This document shows, one piece after another, positions 8,175-16,585 of a stretch of 64,000 nucleotides of DNA. The stretch comes from Pirellulales bacterium (lineage in GTDB: Bacteria > Planctomycetota > Planctomycetia > Pirellulales > Lacipirellulaceae), in contig JANQOF010000028.1 in NCBI GenBank assembly GCA_028279215.1, forward strand, positions 1 through 64,000, read 5' to 3'. Positions within the stretch are counted from its first letter, which is position 1; each line of letters starts with the position of its first letter. Both the position numbers and the translations under genes were made by a program. The notes beneath the pieces were generated by a model. The model did not search any database. It had not been told where the DNA came from and saw only the letters and a list, made by a program, of their open reading frames with translations.

Positions 8175-11075
8175 CTAGCTCCTACTTAGTCCCGGAGAGC
8201 GACCAAAAGGTCGATTTGCCGTTCGCGGAGCGTTTGCCGCGCCCGCTTCGTGCTTGGGGAAGTGCGAACGCCACCAGCTGCGCACCCGCTCAATCACAAC
8301 CTGCTGGCGGCGGGAACGATCGATTGCCGCCCGACGTGTGGCCGCCTGCTGGGCATAGACCAACTCGGTCGCCGATAGTTGCTCGCCCGACTGCTGGATC
8401 GCCCGACGAACGGCCGCTTTGTCGTCGACGTAGAGAGTGACATCCTGTTTGCCGCGCGAGGCGGTAACGTAAAACTGGCGGGCGTTCACAGCCGGCAACG
8501 ATGTTCGACCAATCGCTGCGATCGCATGGTCCACGTCCTTGCCTTGCGAGGCATGGGACGTAATGACGTAGCCCAAGTCGAGGTGACCATAGTCATGAGC
8601 GACGGTCATGCCACTCTTGAGCACCAGATTGCCACGCTTGTCCAGCCGCAGTACTTCGTCGAGCCGACCATTACTGATCCGCCGCCGTCCATCGGCCGCT
8701 TTGCCCCCCAGTGTGAAGCGAACCCGGTCGCCGGGCGCCAAGTTGACAGTCGATCGTGCATAAACCTCGAAACGATCCGTTGCGTTAAAGGGGATCGCTT
8801 TAGGTTTTCCGCCTTCTATGGGCAATAGGAAGGGTAGGTTTTGGTTGTCGTGTTTGACTTCGTAGCGTTCGCCCTTGATGTAGCCACCCTTTACATTCTG
8901 ATGGAACTGAACCACCAACGACCTTTCCTCTTCCCTATTGCCCAACTGGTCGACGCGATAAGTGGACGGCAAACCTTTCTGCGCCTCGGTCAATTTGAGT
9001 GATCGCAACTGCATAAGTGATCTTTCATCTGTTTCCACTCCGATTGCCCCCGCCTGGCGAAGTCGCGTACGAACTTCCGTGGTAGCCGCCTCGCCTTCAG
9101 CATGTGTTGGCGCAATGACGAGCGTCGACTTGCCCGCTCGGTTGGCGTTGAGATACGCATCGGCGAGCGTCGCATGGCGGTTTTCGTCCGGAAGTTCCTG
9201 AACTTTGCCCAGTTTGTCCAGCTCGTCAAGACCGGCCAGCATGGCGGTTAACCCGGTGCTGGCGTCAATAACTTCATGACCGCGACTGATGAGTTCGACC
9301 GCTCGCTTGTAGGCGCCTTTCTGACGTTGCACTGCTTCAACGCGGGCGACGTGCAAGCCGGCTTCGGTTTCCAACAGCCGCATCGCTTCACCGCGCCGGG
9401 GACTACTGTGCTGGCGAGTATCGCCCGATAGCACTACCCGGGCGTTTTGCGCTTTGGCGATATCAAATACGCCGTTCATTGACCGTACGTCCAAGAGCCC
9501 CGCCTCGTCGATCCAGATAACCTGATCCCCGAGCTGTGGATGCAACTTCTCGTTGCGCAATAGATGCTCAACCGTTTCGGCTTGCTCGAACCCTTTGGCT
9601 TCGAGTACTTCACGTGCGCCAGTGCTCGGTGCAAACACGAACACTGACTTGCCGCTAGCGCGGATCGCTTCGGCCGCCTCTTCCATTAGCGAACTCTTGC
9701 CGGTCCCAGCGCCGCCAGTCACGGCGGTAACCGTATCCTTGGAAGCGAGCACACTGCGGACGGCGTTCTTCTGTTGGTCGTTGAGCCAATCGCGCTTGAA
9801 GTCGTGCTCGGAGCGAGAGATCGGCAGCCGCGTACCACGGCTATCGCGGACAAACGCGATCATTCGGCGTTCCGCTTCCAGCACTTCGTGCGTGGTAATA
9901 TAGTCTCGCTTAGCGCCGCGAATGTCCCGCTTGCAGTGGATCACCTCTTTCTCGGCAGCCAGCGCCGTTTCCACCTGCTCGGGCACGAGCGTCAAAGCCT
10001 GCTCCAAAGCGGTTCCTATTACTTGATGTCGCTCGACCGTGGAGCTTCGATACAGGTGATGCTCCACCGCATACCGCACCGCTTCGGTAGCCCGATCTGC
10101 CTCAAGCCGCAACTCCTTCCCGTCGCTATTTCCACTTCCCATTGCCCGCCTACGCAATGCTTCAAAGGCTGCTCGCTCCGTCGGCGTAAGCCGACCTTCC
10201 CAAACGCCATAGAGCTGTTCGATAGGCGTACCTGGTTCCTTCCGTTGGCGGGTCTTTGCGCCCAGGTCACCCTTGGCAACCGGGTCGTGGATGCTGTGCT
10301 TCTCGGCAAGTGCCTCGATTTGCGTGGTGCGGGTACTGAACTTTTCGATCGTCGAGCGGTCGATGCCAACGATCTCCCAGCCGGTCTTGATGCGGCCACT
10401 TTGACGATACTTGACCGCCACGACATCGTAACCCAACTCGTGCTGTAGCAGCCGCGCCAAGCGGGCATGGAACTTGGCCTGCAATGCTGGCAGTTGCCGC
10501 ATGACCTCTTCGAGCTCGGCAGCGTAGCACTCGCCATCGTCAAACGTGAGGTTTTGGACGAAAGCATGAATATGCAGATGGGGATCGACCACTCCATCCA
10601 CGGGTCGCGAGGTCGTATGCAAGAAGTCGGCATAGAGCAGGTTGCCGGTCAAGGTGCGCTCGCGGCTGAATGCTTTCGCGCCTTTGCGGACCCGGCGGCA
10701 GACGAGTGGTTCGACATCTTTGGCCATCGTTTCGTAGACTGCTTCGCGGAGCGCACCAATGATCCGCTCATCCTGGTTGATGGCCCATGCCAGTGAAACG
10801 CTTTTCGGGACCGAGAAGGTCAAATCCATCCCGGGACGTCGATCTTTGCGCAATCGCTGCACAAGCTTCTTGCCAGTCGTCGGGTGCCGAGCGCTGTCGT
10901 GCCCAGGTCTCGTGGCATTTGGCGAATCAGTACTTCGCCGTAACGGCGCTGCGACTTTGCCGAAGCGTACGCCAGGTGACTGTCGCATCAATCGCTGCGC
11001 ACTTCGGTATCGAGCCAACGCCGCCACCAGACGAGCCCGATGATTCAGAGGCAGGCGAAGAGGCTCGATCCACAA
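8175..11075 (-). pseudogene. N-terminally truncated MobF/TraA-type relaxase-helicase
   Basis: The frame is open for 966 residues, but family similarity starts only near residue 60. From there it reads as a TrwC/TraA-type conjugative relaxase: HPTTGKKL, DLTFSVPKSVSLAW (84-97), a metal-binding His triad HLHIH (166-170), then a RecD/UvrD-like helicase with Walker A GGAGTGKSS near 453, Walker B WIDEAGLLD near 518, and late motifs TSHASQGKD and YVTASRGKQ. The first 60-80 residues of this family hold the catalytic Tyr and the GxGA region; here they are replaced by an Arg-rich stretch without family character. The break is near 10,905. The helicase may still be made, but DNA nicking should be lost. 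Confidence 0.75.
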
Positions 11076-11098
11076 ACACGGAAGAACAGCCTGAGTAA
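10908..11098 (+). pseudogene. Possible C-terminal remnant of an unidentified gene
   Basis: On the strand opposite the non-homologous start of the relaxase frame, the plus strand reads as a plausible protein C-terminus. It has a helical stretch (WHLANQYFAVTALRL, then VASIAAHFGIEPTPP) and an acidic, Asp/Glu-rich tail ending in a stop at 11096-11098. This is more protein-like than the Arg-rich minus-strand reading. It may be the end of a transposase or other gene that invaded and removed the relaxase N-terminus. I cannot name the family. Confidence 0.35.
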
Positions 11099-11126
11099 GG
11101 CTCTAGGCAATGCACTAAGTATTCTG

Positions 11127-12386
11127 TCACTCCGGAAATACCTCAGCGATAGCCCGCTGCTGCTGGTCTGGGATCAAGTGACGGTAGCGCTTTACCATTT
11201 CTTCCGTTTGATGCCCTACCCAGGCGTTGATGAGCCGCTGATCAATGCCCGCTGCCGCACAGTTGGAACAGAATGAATGGCGAAATACATGCCATCCGCG
11301 AGCTTCCGACCAGCGCGAACCACTCACGGCACGCTTGAAGTGGTCATGGGCCTGGTCACGAGTGATCTGTTCGGGCGAAGCTTTCTTGTTTCTTGATCTT
11401 TCCATGTCGGCAGGTGCGGCAAACGTATACTGACCACCTGGACGCATGGGTAAGTATTCTCGCAATACTTGCCGAAGAAGTGGCGAAAGCGGAACTCTGC
11501 GTGTAGTCGCCCGACCACGTACTCGCTTTTTCTCACGAACCAGTATTTGTCCCTCGGCGAAATCGATATCATCCAGTCGAGAACGAAGAATTTCGCTTCG
11601 CCGTGCCCCTGTATGGGCGGAAAAAACGAACATTGGATACACGAAGTCATGCCGAGCCGTCTCGCGCACATAGTTCAACAGTTCGGCTAATTCTGGCGTT
11701 GTGAGGAAGAGAGAACACCAAAGTTCGTCTTGTTCCGCATCCGTCAGCATGCCCCTGGCAATGCGTCGTTCGATTTCTGCGAGCGTTTGAAATGGTGGTT
11801 TTTCGGTTTCCTTCGGAAAGCGGATACCCTTGAGCGCCAATTGCCCCTTGAGGTGACCAGCGTCTTTCGACCAGTTCCACAGTGTTCGGAGTGTCGTCAG
11901 TTCTTTCCTAATTGTCGCGGCGCTGAGGCACTTTCCGCGTTTTCCTTTGTCCTTACCTCGCGTGTCCACGTAGGCTTGAAGATCCCCCAGTTCCAGTGAC
12001 GGCAGGTCGAATGAGGTGCCGAGGACCCGCCGAAGATGCCGCAGGTGCGTCTGCATTCCTTTAATGGTAGACGCTTCCAAAGCGCCATCTGGGATCGAAG
12101 CCATAAATGTTTTTGCGAGTTGGCCCAACAACCTCAGTTTCCGCTTCGCTTTGATTGGACGCTCAGCGTCTTGCCTACCATCGGCTAGCAAGAACGCTCC
12201 AATGTCCGCGTCTGCTGGCAAATGGAGCCTGCCCGTCTCCAAGAGCATCAGGTTCTCGGCTACACGGTGCGCTCGGGCACTTGCTGCCTCGGCATCCTTC
12301 GTGCGCAGCGCCTTCTTATACTTCAGTCCACCGTGGCGGAAACCAACGTGGAAGTGACCACTGGTTGTTTTTTCGAGCCAAGCCAT
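11127..12386 (-). CDS. Tyrosine recombinase / integrase
   Basis: This is a 419-residue integrase. ATG 12386 is chosen because ggaga lies eight bases upstream; the frame is open 13 codons further. An N-terminal DNA-binding region and core-binding domain precede the catalytic domain. The catalytic domain has Arg in HTGARRSE (about 259), HVFRHSF (about 366-369), GHQ (about 391) and Tyr in KRYRH (about 400). The set R-H-R-H-Y is complete, so it should be active. It lies 160 bp from the 3' end of tRNA-Leu, the usual site of action for this class. Confidence 0.9.
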   Translation of the reverse strand: MAWLEKTTSGHFHVGFRHGGLKYKKALRTKDAEAASARAHRVAENLMLLETGRLHLPADADIGAFLLADGRQDAERPIKAKRKLRLLGQLAKTFMASIPDGALEASTIKGMQTHLRHLRRVLGTSFDLPSLELGDLQAYVDTRGKDKGKRGKCLSAATIRKELTTLRTLWNWSKDAGHLKGQLALKGIRFPKETEKPPFQTLAEIERRIARGMLTDAEQDELWCSLFLTTPELAELLNYVRETARHDFVYPMFVFSAHTGARRSEILRSRLDDIDFAEGQILVREKKRVRGRATTRRVPLSPLLRQVLREYLPMRPGGQYTFAAPADMERSRNKKASPEQITRDQAHDHFKRAVSGSRWSEARGWHVFRHSFCSNCAAAGIDQRLINAWVGHQTEEMVKRYRHLIPDQQQRAIAEVFPE

Positions 12387-12546
12387 TGCAAGTTCTCCAA
12401 CGGTTGAGCCTAGGAAACTCAACACGTCGGGAACAGCAATACGACTGCCCTACAAGTGCCAGCGCGCCCCAAAAGCGCCCCAAGCTTCGGAAATTGCTCG
12501 GGGAAGGACTTGGGGTCAATCGACGTAAGTCCTTACCAGATAAGAG
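12387..12546. other. Attachment-side region between integrase and tRNA-Leu
   Basis: This 160-bp stretch holds tandem copies of gcgcccc(aaaa)gcgcccc near 12470 and a perfect 8-bp inverted repeat aaggactt/aagtcctt (12504-12511, 12527-12534). Such repeats are typical of integrase arm or accessory sites, but that role is inferred. Confidence 0.4.
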
Positions 12547-12630
12547 TACCGGAGGTGGGACTCGAACCCACACGCCCTTGCGGGCACTGGATTTTGAATC
12601 CAGCGCGTCTGCCAATTCCGCCACTCCGGC
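12547..12630 (-). tRNA. tRNA-Leu (anticodon CAA)
   Basis: On the minus strand an 84-nt cloverleaf folds. The acceptor stem GCCGGAG/CTCCGGT ends in a G-U pair with discriminator A, and a D-arm containing TTGGCAGAC follows. The anticodon arm is CTGGA-TTCAAAA-TCCAG (anticodon CAA), and the long variable arm TGCCCGCAAGGGCGT is typical of class II tRNAs. The T-arm is GTGGGTTCGAGTCCCAC. The CCA end is not encoded. The gene is intact despite lying at the edge of the integrated element. Confidence 0.95.
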
Positions 12631-12682
12631 AAGAGTATTGGTAGCGATAGGTTACGACAAACCCGAATGCCGTCCAAGGGGG

Positions 12683-12708
12683 CGACGACGGGGGATTTCC
12701 TGTCGTCG
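12683..12708. terminator. Hairpin downstream of the ExbB/ExbD operon
   Basis: The arms cgacgacggg (12683-12692) and cctgtcgtcg (12699-12708) pair over ten positions with one G-U wobble around a six-base loop. It lies 35 bp past the last gene of the minus-strand operon. No U-run follows, so it may only stabilise the 3' end. Confidence 0.4.
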
Positions 12709-12742
12709 GGAACGTGGTGCGTAATGGCGTCGCCTTGGGTTC

Positions 12743-14200
12743 CTAAGGACCGGCGGTGCTGCTGGCCGCGGCGATCTCTCGTTTTAGTTCTTGGACCAAG
12801 CCAGGTGCAAGGAATTCGGCGAGTACGTCCCGCGTGTCGTTGAATAGTTTCTCGATCCGTTGCTGAACCCGTGTGTCGTCGCTTTCGATCAACCGTTCCT
12901 GACGCCGAATACGTTGTTGGTCGAATTCGATGGCGGTTTGCATCTTTTCCAATTCCTGGACCAGTGCCCTCGCGGATGCAATATCGTTCGACTTAATCTT
13001 GGCACGAGTGCGCGATGCCAGGATGCTGCGGCGTGCCACGAGGTCAATCAACTCTTCGCGTATACCGACCAACTTCGCTTCGGCTTCGAGCCGCTTTCGA
13101 TCGTCGACGAGGGGTGCCTCAATGACGTTGTCGACAAGCGGTACCAGCGGGATCTTGGCAATCCACTGGCCGCTACTTTGCACGAACACGATCTGGATGG
13201 GGGTTGCCCCAGGTGCGACATCGATGGTTCCGTCGTCGCCTGTCTTGCCGATGTAAGTGGGTTCCTCGTCATCCACGTTCCGCTGATAGACACGGAAGCC
13301 AGCCAATGGCTGACTTTCGTCTTCCCGGGCGTAAAGGCGGAGCCTGGTTTGTTGTCCTGATGGACGAATGACCGAAGCGATCTGGTCGACGCGACCGCGC
13401 TGACGAATACCAAGTGGGGACGACGTGTGACTAACGATGGTTGCGGTGTGCGATCCGTCCTGCGGTGGATTGGCGCTGAAGTAGGTCCACGGTACCTGCT
13501 GAATGCCGTTTTCGACGGGCTGTCCATTGCGATCGACGCGCCGAAGATATGGTCGCATTACCTCCTGCGCGTCGGCGATGTGACTCTCAGTTGGTGCATG
13601 TGGTAGATTTGCACCTCGGAACTTGAGTTCGACTTGGTCGGGAGTCTCGCGTATCACTCGAAACGTGGCCAACGGTGTGAAGGCTTCTTGGATGGCTGAG
13701 AATGCTAGTTCGTCGAGCGACGAGACGTCGCGGGTGCTGTATTCATGCACCGGTCCCCATTGTTCGAGCAGGCAATCGTACTGCTGGACTCGAATTTGTA
13801 TGGTGTGACGCCGCTCACCGATAGTGAGCACCAGCAGCTTGTCGAAATCGCGACGGGTTTCGGCCAACTCCTCTTCGGGAATCAATAGTAGTTGGTCGCC
13901 GTGACCTTCCAATAGTCCATCCGCGGCTGGTTCAACGGTGAGTTGCCAAAGAGCCCCATACGCTACTCGTGCTCGATGTCGCAAGTGCTCGAACAATCGT
14001 TCTTCCATTCGAAGTAGCAAGACGGACGACGTGTCGAAGCGTACGAGCAACTTAATGCGGTACGGGGAAACTTCCCAATAGCGATCCACCGATGCACCCC
14101 GGCTAACGCTGCTAGCGAGGATAACACTAGCGCAAACAACCGCGCACGCAACGGAAACCGTCCGTTGCAACGAGTTCGGTTTGCGCTGCGTGCGGTTCAT
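12743..14200 (-). CDS. Secreted hypothetical protein of the ExbB/ExbD operon
   Basis: This 485-residue protein starts at ATG 14200, two bases after the stop of the preceding gene; a longer open frame reaches 14503 but overlaps that gene. A hydrophobic segment at about 16-32 is a signal peptide or anchor. No family is recognised. The middle (about 265-340) has beta-rich segments with the look of a carboxypeptidase-regulatory or fibronectin-like fold, and the C-terminal 120 residues are charged and coiled-coil-like. As the last gene of the operon it probably works in the periplasm with the ExbB/ExbD complex. Confidence 0.7.
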   Translation of the reverse strand: MNRTQRKPNSLQRTVSVACAVVCASVILASSVSRGASVDRYWEVSPYRIKLLVRFDTSSVLLLRMEERLFEHLRHRARVAYGALWQLTVEPAADGLLEGHGDQLLLIPEEELAETRRDFDKLLVLTIGERRHTIQIRVQQYDCLLEQWGPVHEYSTRDVSSLDELAFSAIQEAFTPLATFRVIRETPDQVELKFRGANLPHAPTESHIADAQEVMRPYLRRVDRNGQPVENGIQQVPWTYFSANPPQDGSHTATIVSHTSSPLGIRQRGRVDQIASVIRPSGQQTRLRLYAREDESQPLAGFRVYQRNVDDEEPTYIGKTGDDGTIDVAPGATPIQIVFVQSSGQWIAKIPLVPLVDNVIEAPLVDDRKRLEAEAKLVGIREELIDLVARRSILASRTRAKIKSNDIASARALVQELEKMQTAIEFDQQRIRRQERLIESDDTRVQQRIEKLFNDTRDVLAEFLAPGLVQELKREIAAASSTAGP

Positions 14201-14202
14201 GG

Positions 14203-16524
14203 TCAAAGTGGGTTGGTGCGATGCTCGATGTGCCAGTTCCCGATGTCCTGGTACAACCGGACTGGGTGTGGCGCAATGCCTGTAAGTTCGTTGCGGTAGG
14301 CAAAGAAGTTGACTGTCTGCCACAGCGGGATGAGCGGTAGATCCGTACTCGCGATATCGTGTATTTGGTGCAATTGGCCACGGACGTCGTTCCAGTTGCT
14401 CGCGAGGTCGAGTCGATCGAGCGACAACATCATATAGTCGCTGGCACCGCCAAGTCGTCCGTCGGCCCCAAGCAGTTGACGGGCATCGGAGACAGGTTCC
14501 CAAGAGCTAAACTCCACGTACTTCAAGTCGACGAGCTCGTCAGCCCGCAGCATTTCGTCGGCCGATAGTTCTACGAGTTCAATCGGTATGTCGAGTGCAT
14601 TGAGATTTTTGGCGACTTCGACGCATGCCGTACGGGCGACTGGATCGGTTGAGTGGCCAAGCTTTAGCGTCGGTAGCGTCGCGTCGCGGGGGTCTTCGAC
14701 CCCTTCGGCCTTTTGTACATTATTCCACGCAGCGGTGGCGAGCACGATTGCCAAGTACGGGTCGTACACTCGTGGTTTGACTTGGCCATTGTATCCGTAT
14801 CGTATTGGGTCGGTCAGCTCGACACCGGCCGGAAATGGGCCGCTGACAGTTTGAAACCCCGAATGACCGGTTCCCGCTAGCAGCACGTCCCTTACTATCT
14901 GGTTGCGATCGATTCCGTAACAGAGCGCCCGCCGGAACTCCCGCTGGTCCGTTAGCGGCGAACGGCCAGTTGGCACGAGCGCGTGAATGGTTGGAAGTAG
15001 ATAGCTGTCGACGACTATGCCGTCCGTTGAGCGAAGTCGCGAGACTTGCCATGGCGGTACCCGATCGAGGACGTCGACAGTTCCACGAGTCAGCGCGGCA
15101 ACCGCGTCATCGTCGTCGTCAAAAGTGTATTCGTGAACTTCGGCGATGGCGCCTTGGCGCGTTGAGCCGGCGGCGAATCGCACGCGACTGTCCCCAGACT
15201 CCGCTACCGTGAACACGCCGCGGTCGCTTAGCTCAGATACAGCCGGATCCATGGGCAGGTCGAGCAACGATTCAGGGCGCACATGAGGGCGGCGAAATTT
15301 GATGCGGACCTGCTGCGGATACTCGACGGTCACTTCGTCGACAAGCTCAGCCAGCGCTTCGCGATAGTGTGGACTTTGAGGGTTGGTGGCATTGAGCAAC
15401 TGCCTTGCCAGCGCCGACGCGGCCAGTCCAGCGGCAAGCGGTTCGCCACCCGGCGGGTCGGCCAGTTCGATCGTTAGTTCGATTCCCGTCGGATCGAGTT
15501 CGTATTGGCCGATCGATGTGTTGTAGGCGCCTCCCTCGGCCGTGTAGCCGCGGATTTCCATGAGCAACGGCGTCACCAGGTCGGCGACCCTTTCAGACGC
15601 TTGGCTATCGAGTCGGTGCACAGGCTCGCTCGGCGCTTGTTCGAGTACCCCCACGGATACCACCGGATGTTCGCGTTGCAAACGCGCCTGCAATTCCGAC
15701 ACGCCTTGCAGTTCAGGCCAAACGCCCACAGCTTGAGCAATCGCTTGGCGCGCGGCCAAGTACTTGCGGGCGTTGGCCAGACGGCTGGCCTCGTCAAGTT
15801 GGGAGGCTGCCGCGCGCTCGAAACGTTGCCGCCAATTTGTGATGACCGATAGCTGCAACCTCTTGAACGTCTCGGCCACTACGTCGAGAGTCATGCGGGC
15901 CGACTTGTAGTTGCGGTCTTGCAGGTACTTCGAGATAATCTTGCCAGCAACCGTGTTTACACCGCTGGCTAAGCCGGGAGCCTGCGGATTGCGCTCGTAC
16001 AAACTGCCGAGGATGGCTAGCGCCCGATCGAACTCGCCGGCTTCGTAAGCTGCAACGGCATTTTGCTGTAGGTAGCGATTCACTGCGGTGTCTAGTCCGC
16101 GAGTTTGCGGCGCTTTGAGCAGCAAATGCGAGAAGTACGGAAAGGCGGCGTCGAACTGACGTTCGTTAGTTCGCTTGACTGCTTTGGCGAGAATGAGATC
16201 GTCGAACAGTTGGATGTTTGCGATGGCAGCCCACGGAATCGAATACTCGGCGGCGGCATTCTGCGCGGCCAGCGGTCGTACCTGCAACTCGCCGGCAGCA
16301 GGCAAGACCGCGGGTACATTTCTGGTGCCATCCGGAAGACGTATCTTTTGCACGTCGACCGTCTCACCGTTCTTGAGCACGATGCGGTCATACGGTGGCT
16401 GCATATACAACGGGCCCAGGTCCTCATCTTGCGCCGTGGCAGCAGAAGCAATACACAGCAGTACGGCGGCAGTGATAAGCCTGACCGTGCGATGCCAATC
16501 GATGTGCGACTCTGGATGTATCAA
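14203..16524 (-). CDS. Periplasmic solute-binding protein homologue (SBP_bac_5-like)
   Basis: This is a 773-residue protein with a signal peptide ending near SAATAQ. Residues about 35-290 are helical and tetratricopeptide-like. Residues about 320-760 resemble family 5 extracellular solute-binding proteins (dipeptide/oligopeptide binding), with VDVLDRVPPW, FRRALCYGIDR and a late LPLIPLWQTVNFF block. No ABC permease or ATPase gene lies nearby, so it probably does not serve classical import. The long N-terminal extension and the operon with ExbB/ExbD and a PQQ-propeller protein suggest an envelope role. Its ligand cannot be inferred. Confidence 0.75.
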   Translation of the reverse strand: MIHPESHIDWHRTVRLITAAVLLCIASAATAQDEDLGPLYMQPPYDRIVLKNGETVDVQKIRLPDGTRNVPAVLPAAGELQVRPLAAQNAAAEYSIPWAAIANIQLFDDLILAKAVKRTNERQFDAAFPYFSHLLLKAPQTRGLDTAVNRYLQQNAVAAYEAGEFDRALAILGSLYERNPQAPGLASGVNTVAGKIISKYLQDRNYKSARMTLDVVAETFKRLQLSVITNWRQRFERAAASQLDEASRLANARKYLAARQAIAQAVGVWPELQGVSELQARLQREHPVVSVGVLEQAPSEPVHRLDSQASERVADLVTPLLMEIRGYTAEGGAYNTSIGQYELDPTGIELTIELADPPGGEPLAAGLAASALARQLLNATNPQSPHYREALAELVDEVTVEYPQQVRIKFRRPHVRPESLLDLPMDPAVSELSDRGVFTVAESGDSRVRFAAGSTRQGAIAEVHEYTFDDDDDAVAALTRGTVDVLDRVPPWQVSRLRSTDGIVVDSYLLPTIHALVPTGRSPLTDQREFRRALCYGIDRNQIVRDVLLAGTGHSGFQTVSGPFPAGVELTDPIRYGYNGQVKPRVYDPYLAIVLATAAWNNVQKAEGVEDPRDATLPTLKLGHSTDPVARTACVEVAKNLNALDIPIELVELSADEMLRADELVDLKYVEFSSWEPVSDARQLLGADGRLGGASDYMMLSLDRLDLASNWNDVRGQLHQIHDIASTDLPLIPLWQTVNFFAYRNELTGIAPHPVRLYQDIGNWHIEHRTNPL

Positions 16525-16585
16525 GATTTGGCCTCGGAGTTGATTGGCATGTACAACGACGACTGAGCGGATGAGGAATCAGGGG

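Larger units (their letters stand above)
5690..12546. mobile_element. Integrated mobilisable element at tRNA-Leu (left end uncertain)
   Basis: Integrase, truncated relaxase-helicase, excisionase-like HTH gene and a cassette of small orphan genes lie next to the 3' end of a tRNA-Leu gene. This is the layout of an integrative mobilisable element. The right edge is set by the tRNA. The left edge is a guess: I found no second copy of the tRNA 3' end in the window. The element may therefore extend past position 1, or the left att site may have decayed. Confidence 0.6.

Noticed and set aside
9553-10448. Several plus-strand open frames within the relaxase gene
   Set aside because: They are antisense to conserved helicase and relaxase motifs and show no protein-like features of their own.
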